Positions 33,420 to 38,206 of a stretch of DNA of 38,206 nt are shown piece after piece. Location: positions 1 through 38,206 of the forward strand of contig JAKADX010000041.1 of the NCBI GenBank assembly GCA_021818505.1. The letters are read 5' to 3'. Under the pieces are notes generated by a model, which saw only the letters and a program-made list of their open reading frames with translations, ran no database searches and was not told where the DNA came from. The position numbers and the translations under genes were made by a program. Position 1 is the stretch's first letter. Each line of letters opens with the position of its first letter. This DNA is from Pseudomonadota bacterium (GTDB lineage: Bacteria > Pseudomonadota > Alphaproteobacteria > Acetobacterales > Acetobacteraceae).

Positions 33420-35174
33420 ATGGCTGAAACCGTAGGTGACGTCATCATCCAGACGCTCCTCAACTGGGGCGTGAGCGCGATCTTCGGGATGCCCGGCGAC
33501 GGCATCAGCGGGCTGGTGGAGGCGCTGCGCAAGCGGCGGGAGGACATCGCGTTCATCCAGACCCGCCACGAGGAGGCCGCGGCGCTGGCCGCCTGCGGCT
33601 ACGCGCGGTTGAGCGGGCGGCTCGGTGCCTGCATCGCGACCGCCGGGCCGGGCGGGCTGCACCTGTTGAGCGGCCTGTCGGACGCGGATTTCGACGGCCA
33701 GCCGGTGATCGCACTGACCGGGATGCAGCACCAGGACCTGATCGGCACGCGCGCACAGCAGGACGTGCCGCTGGACCGGCTGTTCGCGCACCTCGCCGTA
33801 TTCAGCGAGCGCGCGATGGGGCCGTCGCACGCGGAGGCGATGATCGACCTCGCCTGCCGAGCCGCCCTGGCGCGACGCGGGGTGGCGCATCTGAGCGTGC
33901 CGGTCGATCTGCAATCCGCGCCGTTGAGCCGTGCGATGCGCGCCTCGCGCGCCGTCGCGCGGCAACCCGCGCCGCTCGCCGGCCCGGCCGCCGCGCTGCC
34001 GCCGGAGGCGGAGCTGGCCCGCGCCGCCGACCTGCTCAATGACGGGCGCCGCATCTGCATCCTCGCCGGCCAGGGGGCCGCCGGCGCGCGCGCCGAACTG
34101 GCCGAACTGGCCGACCGACTTGCCGCGCCGGTCGCGGAGTCGCTGCTCGGCAAGGGCATCCTGCCGGACGACAGCCCGTATCTGGTGGGTACGCCCGGCC
34201 TGCTCGGCACGCGCCCGGCGCAGGACGCGATGGAGGGCTGCGACACGCTGCTGATCGTCGGCAGCCTGTTTCCGTATCTGGAATACTATCCGCGGCCGGG
34301 CCAGGCGCGCGTGGTGCAGATCGACCTCGATGCCGGCCATATCGGGCTGCGCGTGCCACCCGAGGTGGCGCTGGTCGGCGACGCCGCCTGCGTCCTGCGC
34401 GCGCTGATGCCGCGCCTGGAGCGCCATGAGGACCGCATGTTCGTCGAGCAGGCGCAGAGCGGGATGCTCGAATGGCGCGAGGAACTCGACAAGCAGGCCA
34501 CGCGCGGCGACACGCCGATGAAGCCGCAACTGGTGCTGAGCGCGCTCGACCGCGTGCTGCCCGACAACGCCATTGTCACGGTCGATAACGGCGCGCACAC
34601 CACCTGGGCGGCGCGCTACCTGACCGCGCGCAGCGGGCGGCGGTTCGCCTGGCCAGGCACGCTCGGCACGCTGGGCGGCGCGTTGCCCGCCGCGATCGGG
34701 GGTGCGATCGCCCATCCTGGGCGCACCGCGATCGCGCTGGTCGGCGACGGCGGCCTGTCCATGCTGCTCGGCGAGCTGGCCACGGTCGCGCGCTATGGTC
34801 TCGACATCAAGATCGTCGTGGTCAAGAACAACAGCATGGCGCAGATCCGCTGGGAACAGATGGTCTTCCTCGGCACGCCCGATTATGCGACCGAGCTGCA
34901 GCCGATCGATTTCGCGGCGGTGGCGCGCGGCTTCGGCCTGGCGGCGTTCACCGTGGAGCGGCCGGAGGAGTGCGCCGACATGCTGGGCGAGGCGATGACC
35001 ACGCCGGGGCCGGTGCTGATCGAGGCGGTGGTCGACCCGCACGAGCCGCCGCTGCCGCCCAAGGCGACGCTGACGCAGGCCGCGCAGATGGCCGAGGCGA
35101 TGGCGCGCGGCGTGCCCAGCCGGCGCCGCATGGCGCTCACCATCGCCTCCGACAGCGTGCGCCAGATGGTCTGA
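33420..35174 (+). CDS. Thiamine-diphosphate enzyme, pyruvate oxidase/PoxB-like
   Basis: A 584-aa ThDP-dependent enzyme of the POX/acetolactate-synthase class with the usual three domains: PYR (about 1-175) with catalytic Glu51 in RHEEAA, a central FAD/DHS-like domain (about 195-335), and PP (about 365-545) with GDGGLSMLLGELATVARYGLDIKIVVVKNNS as the GDG...NN Mg-ThDP motif. The C-terminal tail after 555 (PSRRRMALTIASDSVRQMV) and overall pattern are closer to PoxB-type quinone-linked pyruvate dehydrogenase or pyruvate oxidase than to IlvB; no IlvN-like gene follows. ATG 33420 lies seven bases after GGGGG. Substrate is an informed guess. The ydcF-like gene follows at nine bases. Confidence 0.88.
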   Translation: MAETVGDVIIQTLLNWGVSAIFGMPGDGISGLVEALRKRREDIAFIQTRHEEAAALAACGYARLSGRLGACIATAGPGGLHLLSGLSDADFDGQPVIALTGMQHQDLIGTRAQQDVPLDRLFAHLAVFSERAMGPSHAEAMIDLACRAALARRGVAHLSVPVDLQSAPLSRAMRASRAVARQPAPLAGPAAALPPEAELARAADLLNDGRRICILAGQGAAGARAELAELADRLAAPVAESLLGKGILPDDSPYLVGTPGLLGTRPAQDAMEGCDTLLIVGSLFPYLEYYPRPGQARVVQIDLDAGHIGLRVPPEVALVGDAACVLRALMPRLERHEDRMFVEQAQSGMLEWREELDKQATRGDTPMKPQLVLSALDRVLPDNAIVTVDNGAHTTWAARYLTARSGRRFAWPGTLGTLGGALPAAIGGAIAHPGRTAIALVGDGGLSMLLGELATVARYGLDIKIVVVKNNSMAQIRWEQMVFLGTPDYATELQPIDFAAVARGFGLAAFTVERPEECADMLGEAMTTPGPVLIEAVVDPHEPPLPPKATLTQAAQMAEAMARGVPSRRRMALTIASDSVRQMV

Positions 35175-35183
35175 GGGAGGCGC

Positions 35184-35687
35184 GTGGGCGGCCCGACGAT
35201 CATCATCTTCGGCGCCGCGGTGCGCTCGGACGGCTCACCCAGCGCGGCGCTGCGGCGGCGGGTGGAAGCGGCGCTGGCCTGCGGCCGGCAGATGCACGGC
35301 ACGCTGTATGTGCCGACCGGCGGCATCGGGCGCTACGGGCCGGCGGAGGCGGAGGTCATGGCGAACCTGCTGCGCGCGCACGGCGTCGCCGATTCGGCGA
35401 TTCTCTGCGAACCCACCGGGACCGACACGCTCTCCTCCGTGCGCGCCATCCGGCGGTTGCTTGGGGTGCCGCGCAGTGCGGTGTATGTCGCGAGCAGCGC
35501 CTATCACCTGCCGCGCTGCCTTCTGCTGCTGCGGCTGGCCGGGCTGCCGGCGCGGCCGTGTCCGGCGCCGCCGGGGCCGGCGGCGCGCAACCTGCGGCGG
35601 CGCTGGTACTGGCGACTGCGCGAGACACTGGCACTGCCGTTCGACGCGATGCTGATGCTCACGCTGCGGCTGACCGGGCGGCTGTAG
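35184..35687 (+). CDS. YdcF-like (DUF218) protein
   Basis: A 167-aa protein with the DUF218 fold: IIIFGAAVRSDGSPSAALRRRVEAAL, VPTGGIGRYGPAEAEVMANLL, CEPTGTDTLSSVRAIRRLL (variant of the E.xSxxT.EN motif) and VASSAYHLPRCLLLLRLAGL. Family members act in envelope metabolism or bind S-adenosylmethionine (E. coli YdcF); the role here is unknown. The start is GTG 35184 after GAGGGAGG, nine bases after the ThDP-enzyme stop, so probably co-transcribed. Confidence 0.85.
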   Translation: MGGPTIIIFGAAVRSDGSPSAALRRRVEAALACGRQMHGTLYVPTGGIGRYGPAEAEVMANLLRAHGVADSAILCEPTGTDTLSSVRAIRRLLGVPRSAVYVASSAYHLPRCLLLLRLAGLPARPCPAPPGPAARNLRRRWYWRLRETLALPFDAMLMLTLRLTGRL

Positions 35688-35799
35688 GCGCGGCGGGGCG
35701 GAACGGACGCGGGTCCGCGAAATGTTTTGTCTGGGCTTCGGCTGCGATTTTTGAATGAAACGCGTGGCGGGCTTCCGAAAACGGCGCGGCAGTGCAGTC

Positions 35800-35823
35800 G
35801 CGCCGGGATCGCAGTCCCGGCGC
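35800..35823. repeat. Perfect 9-bp inverted repeat in the convergent gap
   Basis: GCGCCGGGA, loop TCGCAG, TCCCGGCGC. It lies between the convergent ydcF-like and membrane-protein genes, a good place for a bidirectional terminator, but no T run follows on either strand, so it is either a Rho-assisted stop or another structure. Confidence 0.5.
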
Positions 35824-35877
35824 CGGGGCCAGCAATCCTTAGGGAGCCGACACGACCGCGACCGCTTGCAGACAAGA

Positions 35878-36333
35878 TCAGGTCGGACCTGGCGGCTTCA
35901 GCCCCCATTCCTCCTCCAGTCGGGCGCGCTCGGCGCGCAGCCGGGCGATGCGGGCGCGGTTGCGCGCCGCCTGCGCCAGCCCAACCGCGAGCGGCGCCAG
36001 TTCGCCGAGCAGCCAGGCGGAGGCCTGCGCGGCCCAGGCGAGTCCCAGCGTCGGCAGATCGCCGGCGAGTTCCAGACTGGCCGCCATGCTGTGCCCGCCA
36101 TCCCATAAGGCGAGCATGGGGCGCACCGCGCCGGCCAGGCCGCAGAACAGCATCGGCCGGGCGATCCCGCGCGCCGGCGTCGGGTCGAGCAGCCAGGCGA
36201 CCAGGGCGGGAGCCAGCAGCAGCCCCGCCAGCACCGCAGTCGGCGCCGCCAGCGCCGCCAGCAGGCCGCAGCCGAGGCCGAGCAGCCAGGCATTGGAGCC
36301 GCGGCGGGCCGGGCGCTGCGCGCTCGCGGTCAT
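35878..36333 (-). CDS. Small membrane protein partnered with the pseudokinase
   Basis: A 151-aa protein: a short basic N-terminus, a hydrophobic block of about two membrane helices (WLLGLGCGLLAALAAPTAVLAGLLLAPALVAWLL), a middle part with weaker hydrophobic stretches, and a charged helical C-terminus (RNRARIARLRAERARLEEEWGL), probably coiled coil in the cytoplasm. Its ATG overlaps the stop of the pseudokinase gene (ATGA), so the two are translated together. I recognise no family. A joint membrane complex with the pseudokinase is an inference from coupling and topology. Confidence 0.75.
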   Translation of the reverse strand: MTASAQRPARRGSNAWLLGLGCGLLAALAAPTAVLAGLLLAPALVAWLLDPTPARGIARPMLFCGLAGAVRPMLALWDGGHSMAASLELAGDLPTLGLAWAAQASAWLLGELAPLAVGLAQAARNRARIARLRAERARLEEEWGLKPPGPT

Positions 36334-38206
36334 CCTAGGAGCGCCGCTATGCCGCTCGCCGCCAGCACCGCCAGCCCGATCCCTACGGCAATCTCCCGCC
36401 CCAGGGCGCGCGCCGCCGCCCCCTGCCCGCTCGCGCCGTCGGCCAGCGCGCCGATCGCCGCATCGATTCGCGCTGCCTCGGCGAGCGCCTGTTGCAGTCC
36501 GGCGGCATCCGCCTCGTGCCCCGCCGGGTCGTCGAGCACCGCCAGCAGCGCCGCCAGCTCGCCCTCCGCCGCCGCCCCGGTCAGCGCGGCCTCCTTTTCC
36601 GCGCGCCGCGTGCGGCTGGCCCAGGAAGCCAGCACCGGCCGCGCGGCCGCCGCCAGCGCGCCGGCGAGATGCGGCAGCTTGCCGGCGCGCTGGGATGTCT
36701 GCAGCCGCGCCAGCAGCCGCAGTTGCGTGAGCGCCAGCCGGGATGGCGGCCCGCCGTCGGCGAACGCGCCGAGCAGTGAGTCGAGGCCGCTCTCCTGCCG
36801 CGCCGCGACGAAGGCGACGATCTCCGCATCGAGCGTCAGACCGCCCACCGAAGTACCGCGCATCAGCGCCGCCTCCAGCGCCGGGAGCAGATCAGCAAGC
36901 CGCGCCACCGGCGCGCCGCCCAGCAGCGGACTGCGGCACGGCAGCAATGGATTGAGCGCATAGCGCAGCCGCGCCGCACCGCCGGCCCAGCCGCCGCGTT
37001 GCAGCAGCACCCGCTGCGCGCGTGCCGTCTGGCGCGCCTTGGCATGGTCATCCTGCGGGTCGCGCAGCGCAGCGAAGGCGGCGGTCGCCTCCGCCGCCAC
37101 CAGCCCTTCCAGGACCACCGCCAGCCGGCCTTCCGGCGCCGGCACGGCGAGGGCGGTGCCGAGCCCGTCGGGCCACAGCGCCACCCCATCCCAGCACAGC
37201 GGCGCGAGTGGGTCGAGGAGCGCCACCGCCTGCAACGCCAGCAGCGTGTCCGCGCGCGCCCCCTCCGCGCTCTCGGCCGGGCGGCGCCGCACCGGCTCCT
37301 CCAGCCGCGCGGCGAGGGAAGCATCGTCGAGGCTGCGCCGCAGCCAGTGATCGGCGGCGCCGCTGGCCAGCAGCCGCGCGCCGGCGGCCGGGTCGCGGGC
37401 GATGCCATAGGCGAGGGTGCGCACGTCGGACGCCGCCACGCCGCCGACAGCGAGCGGACGCTGCGCCCGCCGCACCGGCCGCGGCGCGACGCGGCGCGCG
37501 CGGGCGGCGCCCGGCTCGATCAGCAACGCCGGCGGCGGGCGCTGCGCCGGGTCCTCGGCGAGCATGACCCGCAGCAGGTCGGCCAGCAGCGGCGGCAGGC
37601 GCGCGTCGAGCGCCAGGGCGGCGAAGCTGCCGTGCTCCAGCCTGCGCCGGATCAGCGCGTCATCGCTGACGCCGGCGCCCGGCAGGCGACCCAGCGCCAG
37701 CGTCAGCGCCAGGACGCCGAGCGCATACACGTCATCCTCGATGCACCCCTCGCCACGTCCGGCGGGCAGGCACATGGCCATGTAGGGCGGCTCGAACGCC
37801 GCCGGCTGGTGCATCGCCGGCGGCGCAGCCCAGGCGCAACCGAGCACCACCGGCTGTCCGGGACCGGCGCGGAACAGATTGTCGGGCCGGATCGCGCGAT
37901 GCGTCAGCCCGCGTGCGTGCAATCCCGCCAGCGCCGCCGCCGCCGGGCCGATCAGGCAGCGCAGCAGCTCCGCCTCGGTCCAGGGGGCGGGCGGCTTGCC
38001 CCCGTTTGCCCACAGCGGCGGGCCGGGCGGTGCCGGGCAGATGACGAACCAGGCGCCGCGCCCGTCCGCGGCCTGGACCGGGCCATGACCCAGCGGGGCC
38101 AGCAGGCCGGCGACATCACCCAGGGGCGCGGCAAGGGCGGCGGCGCGCGGCGGCACGTCGGACGGCACCTGGACCGCCATCAGCCCTTCCAGCGCCTCGC
38201 GCCGGT
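36330..38206 (-). CDS. Membrane-anchored pseudokinase-like protein (5' end beyond window)
   Basis: A protein kinase-like C-lobe is visible (numbering from ATG 38180): LAGLHARGLTHRAIRPDNLF at about 84-103, where HRD is HRA (Ala96 for the catalytic Asp) with Asn101 kept; VVLGCAW where VLxDFG is expected; then EPPYMA (APE-like), IEDDVYALGVLALTLALGR and LLRVMLAEDPAQRPP. Both catalytic acidic residues are lost, so it is a pseudokinase. Residues about 240-590 are an uncharacterised helical region, and 594-615 (IAVGIGLAVLAASGIAALLG) is a C-terminal membrane anchor. ATG 38180 exists, but the frame stays open to the edge (RREALEGL...) and the N-lobe is missing, so the gene probably starts outside. Confidence 0.8.
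   Translation of the reverse strand, partial: RREALEGLMAVQVPSDVPPRAAALAAPLGDVAGLLAPLGHGPVQAADGRGAWFVICPAPPGPPLWANGGKPPAPWTEAELLRCLIGPAAAALAGLHARGLTHRAIRPDNLFRAGPGQPVVLGCAWAAPPAMHQPAAFEPPYMAMCLPAGRGEGCIEDDVYALGVLALTLALGRLPGAGVSDDALIRRRLEHGSFAALALDARLPPLLADLLRVMLAEDPAQRPPPALLIEPGAARARRVAPRPVRRAQRPLAVGGVAASDVRTLAYGIARDPAAGARLLASGAADHWLRRSLDDASLAARLEEPVRRRPAESAEGARADTLLALQAVALLDPLAPLCWDGVALWPDGLGTALAVPAPEGRLAVVLEGLVAAEATAAFAALRDPQDDHAKARQTARAQRVLLQRGGWAGGAARLRYALNPLLPCRSPLLGGAPVARLADLLPALEAALMRGTSVGGLTLDAEIVAFVAARQESGLDSLLGAFADGGPPSRLALTQLRLLARLQTSQRAGKLPHLAGALAAAARPVLASWASRTRRAEKEAALTGAAAEGELAALLAVLDDPAGHEADAAGLQQALAEAARIDAAIGALADGASGQGAAARALGREIAVGIGLAVLAASGIAALLG

Noticed and set aside
33348-35042. 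A 564-codon minus-strand frame opposite the ThDP enzyme
   Set aside because: Composition is His/Arg/Gln-rich with no fold signature, mirroring the codon pattern of the real gene on the other strand.

Overview
The window is a high-GC alphaproteobacterial chromosome segment, most likely from the Acetobacteraceae. I base this on the gene order eno - ftsB-like - pdhA - lipoyl-bearing PDH subunit, on Hfq immediately followed by HflX, on the pst-phoU-phoB order, and on a secreted-type protein that joins strand-loop-strand repeats to a Hint domain, an architecture I associate with that family. This is recognition from protein sequence without a database search. Almost all DNA is coding, intergenic gaps are short, and no tRNA, rRNA or CRISPR array was seen.

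Layout. 1-7360 is core metabolism: pyruvate dehydrogenase E1 alpha and the first codons of the next PDH subunit, an FtsB/DivIC-like division protein, enolase, an amidase overlapping a gamma-glutamyltransferase, then divergently a CsaA-like tRNA-binding protein and a xanthine phosphoribosyltransferase. 7361-12554 is accessory: the Hint/strand-loop-strand protein, a DHA2-type drug exporter, and a copper cluster (DUF2946-like, CopC, CopD). 12557-17774 is the phosphate operon pstS-pstC-pstA-pstB-phoU-phoB, read on the minus strand behind an 11-bp-period PHO box; no phoR is present. Divergent from it run rsmB, rpe, a heparinase II/III-family gene and a lone branched-chain-amino-acid-type binding protein.

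22823-23117 has no protein gene but carries a good sigma70-type promoter, three hairpins and an intrinsic terminator, so it is a candidate small RNA or tiny-peptide transcript. Then follow a BKACE/hydroxyacyl dehydrogenase pair, mazG, a conserved hypothetical gene, a palindromic repeat and rmuC.

28442-30696 is a foreign-looking island: an 84-aa orphan gene, a deletion derivative of a REP-associated transposase element with 50-bp inverted ends, a lower-GC 281-aa gene resembling uncharacterised proteins I associate with abortive-infection (AbiJ-like) proteins, and a full-length REP/RAYT element of the same family. It is the best candidate for something undescribed.

30709-38206 returns to core-like genes: an inositol-phosphatase-family protein, hflX, hfq, a PoxB-like thiamine-diphosphate enzyme, a YdcF-like protein, and a two-gene unit made of a membrane protein and a C-terminally anchored pseudokinase that runs off the right edge. 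Two genes (copD and hflX) appear to need CTG start codons.
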